The translations under genes and the position numbers were made by a program. DNA of 64,000 bases from the NCBI RefSeq assembly GCF_001641615.1, contig NZ_LRRU01000017.1:124001-188000 (forward strand), read 5' to 3'. Source of the DNA: Pseudoalteromonas gelatinilytica. Its GTDB lineage: Bacteria > Pseudomonadota > Gammaproteobacteria > Enterobacterales > Alteromonadaceae. Shown one piece after another: positions 9,052 to 21,211 of the stretch. How positions within the stretch are numbered: the stretch's first letter is position 1; each line of letters starts with the position of its first letter. The notes beneath the pieces were generated by a model. The model made no database searches. It saw only the letters and a program-made list of their open reading frames with translations, and had not been told where the DNA came from.

Positions 9052-10575
9052 TTATGACTGACCTTCGACCAGCTGTTTTAACTTGACAATGGCTGCTTGG
9101 TAGTTTTCGGCTTCAGTAATCGCACGTACTACTGCAACACTGCCAACACCCGTGCTCGCAACTTGCTCAGCACGAGATAAGTCAATTCCACCAATCGCGA
9201 CCGTTGGATAATCGGCCATCAACGGCACAAATTTTTCGAGCTTTTCTAAGCCCTGAATTTGCCCAGTCATGTCTTTAGTGGTGGTTGGATAAATAGCACC
9301 AAACGCCATATAACTTGGTCTGTAATTATGTGCACGCAGCATCTCATAAAAGCCATGAGTCGATACACCTAAGCGTAACCCCGCCTCTTTTATGGCAATT
9401 AAATTAGCGGTTTGTAAGTCTTCTTGTCCTAAATGCACACCATAAGCACCGTGCTTAATCGCCAACTGCCAATAATCATTGATATACACCTGCGCATCGT
9501 ACTTCTGCCCCAGCATAACCGCACTTGCAATCGACTCATCAAGTGCTGCATCGTCTGCATTTTTCATTCTTAATTGAACTGTTTTAACCCCTTCGGCTAA
9601 ACACTTCTCTAACCAATCAACCGTATCTACAACGGCATACAGCCCAAGCTGTTTAGAGTCGCACTCGGCAAAGCCTGCTGCCATGGTAAAATCAACCGGG
9701 CAATCAAAGTCGAGCTCATCACCGAGCCAACTTCCCGCCTCGATGACTTGTGGGTAATCTGCTAGATTTGTTGGAAAGCAAGTGTGTGCAACAGGTCCAA
9801 TCCCTTCACCATATCGAATGGCTGCTTTTAAACCTTGGTTTATATAGGCTTTCGCTAAAATAAAGGCATCTTTGAGTGGATACTGTTTGGCTAAACACGC
9901 AGCAATCACAGAGGCCATACTGCATCCAGTACCATGACAATGCGGAGTTTGAATTTTTTCGTTACCAAGCCAATATTCCTGCTCACCTTGCACGCAGTAA
10001 TCAATGCAATAGCCACTTGGGTAATCCCAATGACCTCCTTTGATGATCACCGCTTTTGCACCATAGCCTGTTAACTTCTCGGCGGCTTCTTTCACTGCGC
10101 TTGGGCCAATCAAATAAACACCGGTTAATAGCTGCGTTTCGTGGGTGTTCGGTGTTACTACATCGACTAATGGTAATAAGCACTCTTTAATGGCACTAAC
10201 GGTATCTTCTTCTGTTAATAAATCACCACTTGAGGCAATGGCAACCGGATCATAAACAACCAAAGGCGGCTCTGCCCAAGTTGCTTTGTAATGTTTTAAA
10301 TGCTCACTAATAAGCTGTATTTGCTGCACATTGGCAAGCATGCCAATTTTAATCACACTGGCAGGCATATCACTGGCTAAGGCTAATAGTTGCGACTCAA
10401 TCACCTCTGTTGAAATCGGGTTCAGCGCTTCTACACCTAAACTATTTTGTGCCGTTAAAGCAGTAATAACCGTACAGCCATGTACATTAAAACTTTGCAT
10501 TGCCTTGATGTCGGCTTGAATTCCTGCACCGCCGCCCGAATCTGAGCCAGCTATGGTCCATACAACCTGATTCAT
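9052..10575 (-). CDS. thiDE: ThiD-ThiE fusion: HMP(-P) kinase / thiamine-phosphate synthase
   Basis: The fusion is 507 residues. Residues about 1-265 are ThiD (AGSDSGGGAGIQADIKA, ending with the GTGCSMAS anion-hole motif); residues about 300-505 are ThiE (YAVVDT, YINDYWQLA, HLGQEDL, GxSTH, AIGGIDL). It phosphorylates hydroxymethylpyrimidine phosphate and couples it to the thiazole phosphate. I chose the ATG at 10573-10575, preceded by GTGAGGAAT, over the longer frame. The ThiDE fusion is known in several gammaproteobacteria. Confidence 0.95.
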   Translation of the reverse strand: MNQVVWTIAGSDSGGGAGIQADIKAMQSFNVHGCTVITALTAQNSLGVEALNPISTEVIESQLLALASDMPASVIKIGMLANVQQIQLISEHLKHYKATWAEPPLVVYDPVAIASSGDLLTEEDTVSAIKECLLPLVDVVTPNTHETQLLTGVYLIGPSAVKEAAEKLTGYGAKAVIIKGGHWDYPSGYCIDYCVQGEQEYWLGNEKIQTPHCHGTGCSMASVIAACLAKQYPLKDAFILAKAYINQGLKAAIRYGEGIGPVAHTCFPTNLADYPQVIEAGSWLGDELDFDCPVDFTMAAGFAECDSKQLGLYAVVDTVDWLEKCLAEGVKTVQLRMKNADDAALDESIASAVMLGQKYDAQVYINDYWQLAIKHGAYGVHLGQEDLQTANLIAIKEAGLRLGVSTHGFYEMLRAHNYRPSYMAFGAIYPTTTKDMTGQIQGLEKLEKFVPLMADYPTVAIGGIDLSRAEQVASTGVGSVAVVRAITEAENYQAAIVKLKQLVEGQS

Positions 10576-10590
10576 GTTATTCCTCACATT

Positions 10591-11373
10591 TTATTCTTGA
10601 TGCCAAAATGGCATTCCGAGCGTCGGCGTTGACGGGCTTGCGACGTCTTTTTCTGGCATCGCTTTAGCCACATAGCTATATCGCCCCGCCTCTACAGCAC
10701 TCTTAAACGCTTTACTCATCGTCACTGGGCAACCTGCACCCGCAATTGCCGAATTTAATAATACGGCATCATACCCTAATTCAAGCGCTTGGCAGGCATG
10801 AGATGGTAAACCTAAGCCCGCATCAACAATTAACGTATGGTTTGGCAAGCGCTCACGGATCATTTTTAAGTTGTAAGGATTCAGCAAGCCTTTACCCGTA
10901 CCAATCGGTGCGCCCCAAGGCATTAGTACTTCGCAGCCTAAATCAGCGAGGTGCTGACACAGCACTAAATCATCTGTGCAATAAGGTAAAACTTTAAAGC
11001 CATCGGCCAATAAAATTTTAGTGGCTTCGAGCAGTGCGAATGGATCTGGCTGTAAATTATATTCATCACCAATCAACTCTAACTTGATCCAATCAGTGGC
11101 AAACACTTCGCGACACATTTGTGCCAACGTCACCGCTTCTTTCACGCTATGACAACCCGCCGTATTTGGCAGCACCTTTAGCCCGGTGTTTTTTATCAAT
11201 TGCCAAAAATCATCACCCGCAGAAGCGCTTTGCTGACGTCTCAATGAAACAGTGACAATTTCAGCCTGTGAGGCCACTATCGACTGAGTCATAACACTTG
11301 GCGAAGGGTACAGTGCTGAGCCAATCAGTAAACGACTCGTAAATTGCTCACCATAAACCGAAAAACTATCCAT
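10591..11373 (-). CDS. thiG: Thiazole synthase
   Basis: From the ATG at 11371-11373 the protein is 260 residues, the usual ThiG length; AAGGAGG for this start lies inside the end of thiS. It is a TIM barrel with the order [51 protein letters not shown] and DAGLG. It forms the thiazole from DXP, ThiS-thiocarboxylate and dehydroglycine, the last supplied here by ThiO. Confidence 0.95.
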   Translation of the reverse strand: MDSFSVYGEQFTSRLLIGSALYPSPSVMTQSIVASQAEIVTVSLRRQQSASAGDDFWQLIKNTGLKVLPNTAGCHSVKEAVTLAQMCREVFATDWIKLELIGDEYNLQPDPFALLEATKILLADGFKVLPYCTDDLVLCQHLADLGCEVLMPWGAPIGTGKGLLNPYNLKMIRERLPNHTLIVDAGLGLPSHACQALELGYDAVLLNSAIAGAGCPVTMSKAFKSAVEAGRYSYVAKAMPEKDVASPSTPTLGMPFWHQE

Positions 11374-11374
11374 C

Positions 11375-11572
11375 TTAGCCTCCTTGAATTGGCGACAATA
11401 GCTCAATGCTGTCGCCTTCGTTGAGGGGTTTAGCATCGCATTGGCTGCGAGGTACAAAGTCACCATTAACGGCAACGGCAAATGGAGGTCTTGCACCAAA
11501 CTGGCTCAACGCCTGAGTGAGCGATGTATTGTCGTTCACTGTAACTGACTGACCATTAATTAAAATATTCAT
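11375..11572 (-). CDS. thiS: Sulfur carrier protein ThiS
   Basis: The 65-residue ubiquitin-like protein ends in the diagnostic PIQGG, whose terminal Gly becomes the thiocarboxylate. [17 protein letters not shown] is the typical first beta-hairpin and helix. It lies between thiO and thiG with 1-8 bp gaps. Confidence 0.95.
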   Translation of the reverse strand: MNILINGQSVTVNDNTSLTQALSQFGARPPFAVAVNGDFVPRSQCDAKPLNEGDSIELLSPIQGG

Positions 11573-11580
11573 TTTTATCC

Positions 11581-12585
11581 TTAAGCAATTAAGCTCACTG
11601 CATCATCAACCACCTGAGGCGCAAGTAGATAGCCATGACGATACAAGCCATTAATACTGATCACTCGACCTTGTTTTGTGACTTTCGGGCGGTTGTCTGC
11701 AAACGCTGGACGAAGCCCCGATTTCAAGCTCTCGATACGCCCTTCAGCAAAGCCGCTATGCACCGTATAAGCAGCAGACAATAACTCCAGCGCCGAGCGC
11801 ACGGTGACTTTACCGCGGTCTTGCGATTCGATTTCAGTCGCACCAATCACAAATTGATGGTTTGGCTTAGGAGCAATATAAATTGGATAACGCGGATGCA
11901 TCAGTCGTATCGGTCTGGTTAGGTTCACCTCTGGTGCATATAAACGCGCCACCTCCCCTCTTACTCCACGCAGTAAGGGTTCAGCCTGTTTTGCACCTAA
12001 ACCGCGACAATCAAATACATAATCAAAGCTTTGGCCATTCACTTGATGAGCGTTCAATTCAACTTTACAGCCAAAGTTAAATTGCACTCCTTGCAAGGTA
12101 AGCTTTTTAAAACTAGCGCTATAAAATGCTTGGTTATCGAGTTGCCCTTCACAAGGTAAATACACACCTTGGTGGAACCGCCCAGCTAGTTCTGGCTCAA
12201 GGTCTGCGATTTGAGTGCCAACCAATGCCTGTGCCTGATAGCTTTCAAGCGGTTTTAAGCGGCTCACAAAACTTTGTAAATCGCCTTTATCTTGCTGATG
12301 AGCAACCACTAAACTGCCTGTTTGTTGAAAATACACAGCGTCATCGAGCTCACTTAAAATTTGCTGCCAACGAATGATGCTATTAAGTCCTTGTAAGGCT
12401 AAATCCTGTTCACACAGGACTGACTCAGCAAGGGGTGCCAGCATCGCTGCAGCAACGCTGCCAGCACTGTTACTAGCATGTTCATCATCTTGCTCAAACA
12501 CACTTAGCTGATGCTCTTTAGCAAGTGTTAATGCAGTTAAACGGCCAGTTAAACCAAAGCCCAATATCGCTATCTTTAATGACAT
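11581..12585 (-). CDS. thiO: Glycine oxidase ThiO
   Basis: The 334-residue FAD-dependent amine oxidase (DAO family) has dinucleotide-binding ILGFGLTGRLTAL at the N-terminus and a C-terminal GLYRHGYLLAPQV, the family's last FAD-contacting segment. It makes iminoglycine for ThiG, an oxygen-dependent route; the window has no ThiH, the radical-SAM alternative, so thiazole synthesis here is predicted to need oxygen. Confidence 0.92.
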   Translation of the reverse strand: MSLKIAILGFGLTGRLTALTLAKEHQLSVFEQDDEHASNSAGSVAAAMLAPLAESVLCEQDLALQGLNSIIRWQQILSELDDAVYFQQTGSLVVAHQQDKGDLQSFVSRLKPLESYQAQALVGTQIADLEPELAGRFHQGVYLPCEGQLDNQAFYSASFKKLTLQGVQFNFGCKVELNAHQVNGQSFDYVFDCRGLGAKQAEPLLRGVRGEVARLYAPEVNLTRPIRLMHPRYPIYIAPKPNHQFVIGATEIESQDRGKVTVRSALELLSAAYTVHSGFAEGRIESLKSGLRPAFADNRPKVTKQGRVISINGLYRHGYLLAPQVVDDAVSLIA

Positions 12586-12657
12586 AAACTTTCTAGGCCT
12601 AAGCTCTAGGCCCTAGGTAAAAACCCAGAGCCTATCGCTGATGCCTAGCTCCATCAA

Positions 12658-14613
<1,956 letters not shown>

Positions 14614-14734
14614 TTACCTCATTGCTTTAAGGGTTGTCTTGTCAGATATTGCAAATGCAATAGAGAGTGGCAAACGCCATTGGATCGTCAATAAGCTAAG
14701 TGCTTACTAGTGCAGCCTGTACCGCTTATGCCCC

Positions 14735-14756
14735 AAAAATTTGGCGCACAAGCGCC
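14735..14756 (-). terminator. Hairpin with T tract downstream of the TPP aptamer
   Basis: On the minus strand GGCGC-TTGT-GCGCC is followed by AAATTTTT, located between the aptamer and thiC. It may be the expression platform (a conditional terminator). Confidence 0.5.
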
Positions 14757-14768
14757 CAGTGAGGCAGC

Positions 14769-14850
14769 TTGTTCCCTACGCAGGTGTTAGCCTGATCAGG
14801 TTCACGGATCCCGCTTTCGCGATCTCAGCCTTGTTAAAGGCACTCCGACA
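14769..14850 (-). promoter_or_regulatory. TPP riboswitch (THI element)
   Basis: The conserved THI-box segments occur in order on the minus strand: GTCGGAGTGCC, GGCTGAGA, GGATCCGTGAACCTGATCAG and CTAACACCTGCGTAGGGAA. It sits about 160 bp upstream of thiC on the same strand. It is expected to bind thiamine pyrophosphate and shut off the thi operon. Confidence 0.97.
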
Positions 14851-14921
14851 AGTATAAATTCGTTTCTTTTAAAACGCCCTGAGTGTACGTCAGTTAAAAA
14901 TTTGCTGCAAGCTCAGCTACT

Positions 14922-15323
14922 TTAGTTTTTTGCAATGAAGGTAAAGTGGTGCTCACCTTGTAGGGTAAGTTGCTCAGCAGTTAAAGTAATGGCCGCACCT
15001 TCTTTTAGCGTTGACAGTAATTGCTGCTCAAGCGCATCAACTTGCTCACCACAAGATTTACGCGTCATACCTAACTTATTTACTGTTAGCGTATCTTCGC
15101 TGAGCGTACCTTCACCAAAAAATTTATTACAGCCAGCAAAGCCGTTAACCTGCATCGCTTCGATAAAACGCAGCGAGGCTGTTTGGGATACAGGAATGGC
15201 TAAACCATTCACTTTTGATAATTGCCACTGTGTATATTTTAATTGCTCACTAGTGACTGTCCCTGTCGATGAGCAGCCCATGCAAAATAATACTAAAAGG
15301 AGGGGCAAGGCTACTAACTTCAT
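14922..15323 (-). CDS. META-domain lipoprotein (HslJ-like)
   Basis: The 133-residue protein has a lipoprotein signal (ALPLLLVLFCMGCSS, Cys at about 17). The mature part contains the META/HslJ pattern YTQWQLSKVNG, then MQVNGFAGCNKFFGEG and GMTRKSC, with the conserved FAGCN core. E. coli HslJ is an outer-membrane lipoprotein implicated in novobiocin resistance; the biochemical role is not known. It is a single gene with its own upstream region. Confidence 0.88.
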   Translation of the reverse strand: MKLVALPLLLVLFCMGCSSTGTVTSEQLKYTQWQLSKVNGLAIPVSQTASLRFIEAMQVNGFAGCNKFFGEGTLSEDTLTVNKLGMTRKSCGEQVDALEQQLLSTLKEGAAITLTAEQLTLQGEHHFTFIAKN

Positions 15324-15447
15324 ATTTTTTTACGATTCAAATTTCAATGTGGTAATAATAACAACATTTAACGCAATTGATCGTTAAAAAAACATGTTTT
15401 ATCTGTAAAAAATTGTTCTAAGTTAGCTTATCAAGGAACAATGCAGA

Positions 15448-15837
15448 CTATTTGAATAAGTTATCGACTTCTTCTGGTAAAAAAGGACGACCTTTTTCGT
15501 TAACTGAGGTGCCAATGACCAAAGCTTGCAGCATCACTTTATCGTCATGTTTGCGATACACTGTTTGCCTAAAAGCAAACTTTAAACGGCTGATACGCTC
15601 AGGCTCAACGGCAACGTAAAACTCATCGCCCGGCACAAGTGATGCCTTGTAATCCATTTCGCTACGCAGCACGACAAGGTTTACTTTTTCTCTTGCTAGC
15701 TTTGCAAAGTCGATACCTTGAGCATGTAAAAACTCATGGCGAGCATGCTCTAGGTAATTAAAATAAACACTGTTATTAACAATGCCTTGTAAATCACACT
15801 CATAATCACGCACTTTAAAGTCTACTTTAAAGGTCAT
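15448..15837 (-). CDS. Acyl-CoA thioesterase, hotdog fold (YbgC/FadM-like)
   Basis: From the ATG at 15835-15837 (TAGGAA upstream) the protein is 129 residues. The 4HBT motif VRDYECDLQGIVNNSVYFNYLEHAR contains the catalytic Asp-based signature, where the canonical DxxGxVNNxxY replaces the HxN variant. It hydrolyses acyl-CoA thioesters in the cytoplasm. The substrate cannot be read from sequence. It is divergent from the TonB-dependent receptor. Confidence 0.9.
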   Translation of the reverse strand: MTFKVDFKVRDYECDLQGIVNNSVYFNYLEHARHEFLHAQGIDFAKLAREKVNLVVLRSEMDYKASLVPGDEFYVAVEPERISRLKFAFRQTVYRKHDDKVMLQALVIGTSVNEKGRPFLPEEVDNLFK

Positions 15838-15960
15838 AGTCGTATTCCTAATCAATTTACGTATAATTGCCTGCGTTTATACCATAAAAATTGATTTTAT
15901 AGCCATTTGGCTAGCTAGGTTGCTAGAATAGCAGTCCCGAAAATGGAGTTAAGAATCCGC

Positions 15961-18060
15961 ATGAAACGACGTTTATCATTATTATCTGCTGCTATCCTGC
16001 CTTTATTCGCAGCATCTTCGATTGCTTACGCTGAAGACGGCGAGCTGGAAACGATTGAAGTTACCGGTGATTTCAAAAGAGAAAGCATTCAAACCCTTAG
16101 TGCCAGCGCAAGCTTATTTTCAGACCATGAAATCAATCAACGTGGTGCAAAATTTTTAGATGAGATGCTTGCTAGTGCAGCGAATGTTAACTTTACCTCA
16201 GGGGCATCTCGTGGTCGTTTCGTGCAAATTCGTGGTGTTGGTTTACGCTCACAGTTTGTTGACCCTATTAATCCTTCTGTTGGTTTAGTGATCGACGGTA
16301 TTAACTACTCTGGTTTAGGCGGCAGTTCACTGTTATTTGATATTGACCAAGTTGAAATTTATCGCGGCCCACAAGGTACTCGCTTTGGCGCTGATGCCTT
16401 AGCAGGCATGATTCAAATGGAATCTGCTGCACCGGCCCTTGACCCAAGTGTGAAAATACAATTAGGTGCGGGCAACTACAACAGCTACGAAGCTGGTGTT
16501 GCCGCAGGTACGGGTATTACTGACGACACAGCAGTACGCGCTAGCATTTATCAACGTGAATCTGATGGTTATGTAGAAAACCGTTATTTAGGCGAAGATA
16601 CCCAACAACAAGATGAGCTCGTTTCTCGCTTTAAATTACACAGTCAATTAACCGAGCATCTGCGTACTGAACTGAATGTACATTACATCGATATTAATAA
16701 CGGCTATGACGCCTTCACATTAGATAACAGCCGTTACAGTGTTGCTGATGAACCAGGTCAAGACAACCAAGAAAGCATTGCGGTTGGCCTAGCAAATATT
16801 TATACCGGTTTTGACTTATTTGATGTCAGCTTAAACCTTTCTGGTATCGACAGCGAGCTGTTATACAGCTACGACGAAGACTGGGTGTGTAATGATGAAG
16901 CCCAACCTGAATTATGTGCCGCTGGCTTACATGATTGGGGCTATAGCTCAACAGATGCTTACTTTCGCGATCGTCAAGATCAGGCTGCAGAGCTGCAATT
17001 TAGCGGTAAATCAGGTGAGTGGGTCGCAGGCATTTATTATCAAGGCCGCGAAGTTGATTTAGAGCGCCAATACACTTGGCTTGCACAGCCATTTACCTCA
17101 AATTATGAAACCAGCAATATTGCAGCGTATGGCCAACTAGCAACAGCTATTGGTCCAAAAACAACCTTAATTACGGGTCTGCGTGTTGAGCAGTATCAAG
17201 GCGACTACATCGACAATAACGGTTTTATTGAAGAAACGGATGATGTCATGGTGGGCGGTAAGCTTGCACTTGAATACCAAGTGATAGATCGCACTATGAT
17301 CTACACCAGCATTACTCGTGGCTATAAGGCTGGCGGTATTAACTCTGAAGCTTTAGCAAAAGCTAAAGATGAGGGCTTAAATCTAGATGCTGATTTCTTC
17401 GCTAATCACACATCATTTGCCCCTGAATACCTTTGGAGCGGTGAGTTTGGTGTAAAAGGCAGCTCTTTGGATGATAAGTTTGTGTTACGTCTTGCCGCTT
17501 TCTACATGTACCGCGAAGATATGCAGCTAAAATCGTGGCAAGTTGAAGGCCAAAAATTCACAGGTTATATCGATAACGCCAGCTCTGGCGAAAACTATGG
17601 TTTAGAAGTTGAAGGCAGCTTCCAAGCTACTGACAATTTACTACTAACGGGTAGTGCAGGTTATCTACATACAGAAATCAATGACTTTGTTGCGCAATCA
17701 GGCCTAGATCAAGATGGTCGAGATCAAGCACAAGCTCCTAAATACCAATATGCATTCACTGCGCGTTATAACTTTACGCCAGCACTTTACGCATCAGTTG
17801 GTATAGAAGGCAAAGACGATTACTACTTCTCTGATAGCCATAACTCACAAGCACCAAGCACTAATTTAGTGAATGCTTCATTTGGTTATGAAAGTGATAA
17901 TTGGAGCATTAATGCATGGGCACGTAACTTATTTGACGAAGACGTACCAACTCGTGGTTTTGAGTTTGGTAACGACCCATTAGACGGTTACACCACTCAT
18001 ACATACACACAACTTGGCGAACCTATGGTTGCCGGTGTGACATTTATTTACGAGCTATAA
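15961..18060 (+). CDS. TonB-dependent outer-membrane receptor
   Basis: About 699 residues from the ATG at 15961, which gives a standard signal peptide (MKRRLSLLSAAILPLF, cleavage after AYA). A start at 15943 is possible but adds six residues before the signal. ETIEVTG resembles a TonB box; the plug contains GxxSRGRFVQIRGVG and VEIYRGPQGTRFGADALAG; the 22-strand barrel ends with the terminal Phe/Tyr-type segment VAGVTFIYEL. The substrate is unknown. A Fur box or TPP site is not evident upstream, and it is not in an operon. Confidence 0.93.
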   Translation: MKRRLSLLSAAILPLFAASSIAYAEDGELETIEVTGDFKRESIQTLSASASLFSDHEINQRGAKFLDEMLASAANVNFTSGASRGRFVQIRGVGLRSQFVDPINPSVGLVIDGINYSGLGGSSLLFDIDQVEIYRGPQGTRFGADALAGMIQMESAAPALDPSVKIQLGAGNYNSYEAGVAAGTGITDDTAVRASIYQRESDGYVENRYLGEDTQQQDELVSRFKLHSQLTEHLRTELNVHYIDINNGYDAFTLDNSRYSVADEPGQDNQESIAVGLANIYTGFDLFDVSLNLSGIDSELLYSYDEDWVCNDEAQPELCAAGLHDWGYSSTDAYFRDRQDQAAELQFSGKSGEWVAGIYYQGREVDLERQYTWLAQPFTSNYETSNIAAYGQLATAIGPKTTLITGLRVEQYQGDYIDNNGFIEETDDVMVGGKLALEYQVIDRTMIYTSITRGYKAGGINSEALAKAKDEGLNLDADFFANHTSFAPEYLWSGEFGVKGSSLDDKFVLRLAAFYMYREDMQLKSWQVEGQKFTGYIDNASSGENYGLEVEGSFQATDNLLLTGSAGYLHTEINDFVAQSGLDQDGRDQAQAPKYQYAFTARYNFTPALYASVGIEGKDDYYFSDSHNSQAPSTNLVNASFGYESDNWSINAWARNLFDEDVPTRGFEFGNDPLDGYTTHTYTQLGEPMVAGVTFIYEL

Positions 18061-18066
18061 GCAATT

Positions 18067-18127
18067 GGGTGCTAGGTTTTCACCTAGCACCCAAACACCT
18101 AGAGCCTAGAGCCTAGAGCCTAGAGCC
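18067..18127. repeat. Hairpin plus 7-bp tandem repeat between receptor gene and epmA
   Basis: The perfect 10-bp inverted repeat GGGTGCTAGG/CCTAGCACCC (18067-18092) is followed by about four copies of CCTAGAG (18097-18127). A related CTAGG-rich stretch lies near 12591-12620 after thiO. The hairpin lacks a T tract but may end transcription of the convergent genes. Confidence 0.6.
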
Positions 18128-18134
18128 AAATCAG

Positions 18135-19109
18135 TTAAGCCCTTTCAACATCAAAGGCAAGTACGTCTTTAATCTTTTGCTTATTCGTTGCCAGCATAAT
18201 GAGTCGATCAATACCCAGTGCGACACCCGCACATTGTGGTAAACCATGTTCTAGTGCAGCTATTAAGCGCTCATCCATTGGCACTTGCTTTAATCCATTC
18301 GCTTCACGATATTGATTATCTTCACTAAAACGAGCTGCTTGCTCTTTACCATTGGTCAGTTCATTAAAGCCGTTTGCCAGTTCCATATTTTTAAAATATA
18401 ACTCAAAGCGTCCTGCTACTCGCTCATCATGTTGGCAAATTTGGGCAAGAGCGGCTTGTGATGCAGGAAAATGATAAACAAAACAAGGCTTTTCTTGGCC
18501 AATCGTTGGTTCAACCTTCATACAAAATAATAGCTGCAACAAGGTATCGCGGTGCGTTTCATTCGCGGCAATATCGGCAAAGCCCTGCTCCGCTGCTAGT
18601 TGTTGTAATGTACCCACATCAGCAGTTAAAGGATCTACACCTAAGGCGTTAATGAAGGCTTGCTGATAAGTTAGTCGCTCTGCGCTATCTACGCCAAGCA
18701 CTAATTGCATAAGCTCATCCATTTCATCCATAAGCGCAAACTCATCAAAGCCTGGGCGGTACCACTCAAGCATTGTAAATTCAGGATTATGATGACTACC
18801 CGCTTCTTCATTACGAAAGGCTTTGCACAGCTGGAAAATAGCCCCAGAGCCCGCTGCAAGTAAACGCTTCATGGCAAACTCAGGTGACGTTTGCAAATAC
18901 AGTGGCAAGCCACCAGCATGACCTGGGCCAACAAACTCGGTACTAAAAGTCGCTAAATGCACATCGGTTACACTGGCAGCACTAAGACTCGGCGTTTCAA
19001 CCTCCATTACATCCCGTGCATAAAAGAATTCGCGAATACGACGAATGATGGCGGCACGCTCTCGTAAAGTTTCAATATCGGCGCTTGGTTGCCAAAGGAC
19101 ATTAGACAT
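18135..19109 (-). CDS. epmA: EF-P beta-lysyltransferase EpmA (GenX/PoxA)
   Basis: The 324-residue class II lysyl-tRNA-synthetase paralogue lacks the anticodon-binding domain. Motif 2 [21 protein letters not shown] and motif 3 [13 protein letters not shown] are intact. It attaches (R)-beta-lysine to Lys34 of EF-P. Both partners, efp and epmB, follow within 2 kb, so the modification pathway is present; the third factor EpmC is not in the window. Confidence 0.96.
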   Translation of the reverse strand: MSNVLWQPSADIETLRERAAIIRRIREFFYARDVMEVETPSLSAASVTDVHLATFSTEFVGPGHAGGLPLYLQTSPEFAMKRLLAAGSGAIFQLCKAFRNEEAGSHHNPEFTMLEWYRPGFDEFALMDEMDELMQLVLGVDSAERLTYQQAFINALGVDPLTADVGTLQQLAAEQGFADIAANETHRDTLLQLLFCMKVEPTIGQEKPCFVYHFPASQAALAQICQHDERVAGRFELYFKNMELANGFNELTNGKEQAARFSEDNQYREANGLKQVPMDERLIAALEHGLPQCAGVALGIDRLIMLATNKQKIKDVLAFDVERA

Positions 19110-19126
19110 AAAGTGTTTCCCAAAAA

Positions 19127-19150
19127 AAATCCCAGCAGAAGCTGGGATTT
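19127..19150 (-). terminator. Rho-independent terminator downstream of efp
   Basis: The 10-bp stem AAATCCCAGC/GCTGGGATTT with a 4-base loop is followed by T7 on the minus strand. Confidence 0.75.
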
Positions 19151-19162
19151 TACAATAATTTC

Positions 19163-19323
19163 ATACCAACTCGCTTAATTAAGTGGTCTATTTTGAGGCA
19201 ATAAAACCTTGTTGATAGCAAGGCAAAAATCTCTTATTTAGTTGTTCTAAATCAGAAGTTTTTAACGCAGCTAGCGACTGGTTTAATCCCTCAAAATGAT
19301 TAAGTATTATTGCGAATTGCTAT
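19163..19323. repeat. MITE-like dispersed repeat, long form
   Basis: The 161-bp element has imperfect terminal inverted repeats (ATACCAACTCGC at the left and the complement of GCGAATTGCTAT at the right). It shares most of its sequence (CTTAATTAAGTNGTCTATTT, GAGGCAATAAAACC, CTAAAT, TGATTAAGTATTATTGCG) with 23964-24080. Neither has coding capacity. It lies between efp and its terminator. Confidence 0.75.
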
Positions 19324-19335
19324 TATATAAGCCTA

Positions 19336-19902
19336 TTACTTAACACGGCTCACGTATTCACCGCTACGTGTATCAACTTTGATCACTTCGCCGATTTGTA
19401 CGAAAAGAGGAACACGAACAACAGCACCAGTGCTTAATGTTGCTGGTTTACCACCCGTACCCGCTGTATCACCTTTTAGACCTGGATCTGTTTCAGTGAT
19501 TTCTAGTTCAACGAAGTTTGGTGGAGTAACTGCGATTGGGTTACCGTTCCAAAGCGTGATTGTACATACGTCATTTTCAACTAACCATTTTGCATTGTCG
19601 CCAAGTGCTTTTTCGTCAGCAGCGATTTGCTCAAATGTTTCGTTGTTCATGAAATGCCAGAACTCACCGTCAGTGTAAAGATACGCTAAATCTGTATCCA
19701 TTACGTCTGCACCTTCAACGCTATCGCCTGATTTAAACGTTTTCTCAAGAACTTTGCCTGAAATTAGTTTACGAATACGAACACGGTTAAACGCTTGGCC
19801 TTTACCAGGTTTTACCATTTCATTTTCTAAGATGCTGCAAGGTTCGCCGTCTAACATAATTTTTAGGCCGCCCTTGAACTCATTGGTGCTATAATTCGCC
19901 AT
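19336..19902 (-). CDS. efp: Translation elongation factor P
   Basis: The 188-residue three-domain protein relieves ribosome stalling at polyproline. The modification loop is KPGKGQAF with Lys34, the target of EpmA, so this is the beta-lysylated type rather than the rhamnosylated Arg32 type. The C-terminal signature [12 protein letters not shown] is present. It is divergent from epmB with 35 bp between the starts. Confidence 0.97.
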   Translation of the reverse strand: MANYSTNEFKGGLKIMLDGEPCSILENEMVKPGKGQAFNRVRIRKLISGKVLEKTFKSGDSVEGADVMDTDLAYLYTDGEFWHFMNNETFEQIAADEKALGDNAKWLVENDVCTITLWNGNPIAVTPPNFVELEITETDPGLKGDTAGTGGKPATLSTGAVVRVPLFVQIGEVIKVDTRSGEYVSRVK

Positions 19903-19937
19903 CGTTTCCTCTGTCTAAATAATTTCGAGTAATCTAC

Positions 19938-20957
19938 GTGTCAATGATACAAAGAAATGAAGTAAATTTGCATAAAAACTGGCAAAAAGAATTGGCAAAT
20001 GTTGTCACTTGTCCTGAACGCTTGCTAGAAATGCTAGGATTATCAAGCAAAGTAGACGAAAAAGACCTCAAAGCACGCAGTCTTTTTCCTGTCCGCGTGC
20101 CACTGCCTTTTATCAAAAAAATGCGTTATGGCGACATAAACGACCCTCTTTTGCTGCAAGTGATGCCAAGACACCAAGAGTTTTTAGCAAAAACAGGTTA
20201 CGACAAAGATCCTCTAAAAGAGCAAGATAACAACCAACCTGGTTTGTTACACAAGTATCGCTCTCGGGTTTTAGTGATGTTTAAAACCGGCTGTGCTGTA
20301 AATTGCCGTTATTGTTTTAGACGCCATTTTCCTTATCAAGAAAACCAATTAAACAAACGCAGCTTGATTGACGCACTGGCTTACATTAAAGCCGACAGCA
20401 ACATCAACGAAGTCATTTTAAGTGGTGGCGATCCATTGATGGCCAAAGACGATGCTGTTAGTTGGTTTATGGATGAGTTAGAGCAGCTACCGCAAATTAA
20501 ACGCATGCGTATTCACAGCCGCTTACCTGTGGTGATCCCTGCAAGAATTACCGATGAGCTATGTGCACGCTTTGCTGCATCACCGTTAAAAGTAGTGTTT
20601 ATAAACCATATCAATCACGCTAACGAAATTGATGATGACTTTAAAATGGCCATGCAAAAGTTAAAAGCTGCAGGGGTTACGTTATTAAATCAGGCGGTGT
20701 TACTAAAAGATGTGAATGATTCTGTCGAGTCGCAAGTTGCACTTAGTGAGGCTCTGTTTGAGGCAGATATACTTCCTTACTACTTACATCTACTCGATAA
20801 AGTTGAGGGTGCTAGCCATTTTGACATAGCTGAGAGTCAGGCACGGGAAATCGTAACGGCTATGCTGGCAGCATTGCCGGGGTTCTTAGTTCCTAAGCTG
20901 GTGCGCGAGATCGGCGGCGAAAAAAGTAAAACGCCTATCGATCTAAGGGCGTGTTGA
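19938..20957 (+). CDS. epmB: EF-P-(R)-beta-lysine 2,3-aminomutase EpmB (KamA family)
   Basis: The 339-residue radical-SAM protein with CAVNCRYCFRRHF (CxxxCxxC) and the GGDPLM segment isomerises lysine for EF-P modification. PLP is held by the LNQAVLLKDVN region. Length fits EpmB (about 340) rather than the longer catabolic KamA. The last four codons (RAC and stop) lie inside a MITE (20946-21211), so the native C-terminus has been replaced at its tip; the catalytic parts are intact. Confidence 0.95.
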   Translation: MSMIQRNEVNLHKNWQKELANVVTCPERLLEMLGLSSKVDEKDLKARSLFPVRVPLPFIKKMRYGDINDPLLLQVMPRHQEFLAKTGYDKDPLKEQDNNQPGLLHKYRSRVLVMFKTGCAVNCRYCFRRHFPYQENQLNKRSLIDALAYIKADSNINEVILSGGDPLMAKDDAVSWFMDELEQLPQIKRMRIHSRLPVVIPARITDELCARFAASPLKVVFINHINHANEIDDDFKMAMQKLKAAGVTLLNQAVLLKDVNDSVESQVALSEALFEADILPYYLHLLDKVEGASHFDIAESQAREIVTAMLAALPGFLVPKLVREIGGEKSKTPIDLRAC

Positions 20958-21211
20958 CCTTTGTTGATTGAAATTTGTTCACTCTAGGGGCGATTTAATC
21001 GCGGCGCGAGATTTGTAACCTAGTGGGCTAAGTAAAAACCGAGCAACAAAGAGTTAATCGCCCCTAGGAAGAACCCGAAGGGCAGCGCGTGTTTGGCATT
21101 GATGCTGCGTTATCGCCTATTTATGTGGAACAACCACACTACATAGGCCCTGCCTTGCCTAAATACCAAACACACTGCTGCAAAATTAATCATAAAGGGT
21201 CAACACGCCCT
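20946..21211. mobile_element. MITE with 5-bp target duplication
   Basis: The 266-bp element starts AGGGCGTGTTGACCTTT and ends with the near-exact complement AAAGGGTCAACACGCCCT; an inner inverted pair CTAGGGGCGATT/AATCGCCCCTAG adds a second layer. It is flanked by the direct repeat ATCTA (20941-20945 and 21212-21216). It has no ORF of its own, so it is a non-autonomous element that a transposase elsewhere must move. Confidence 0.85.
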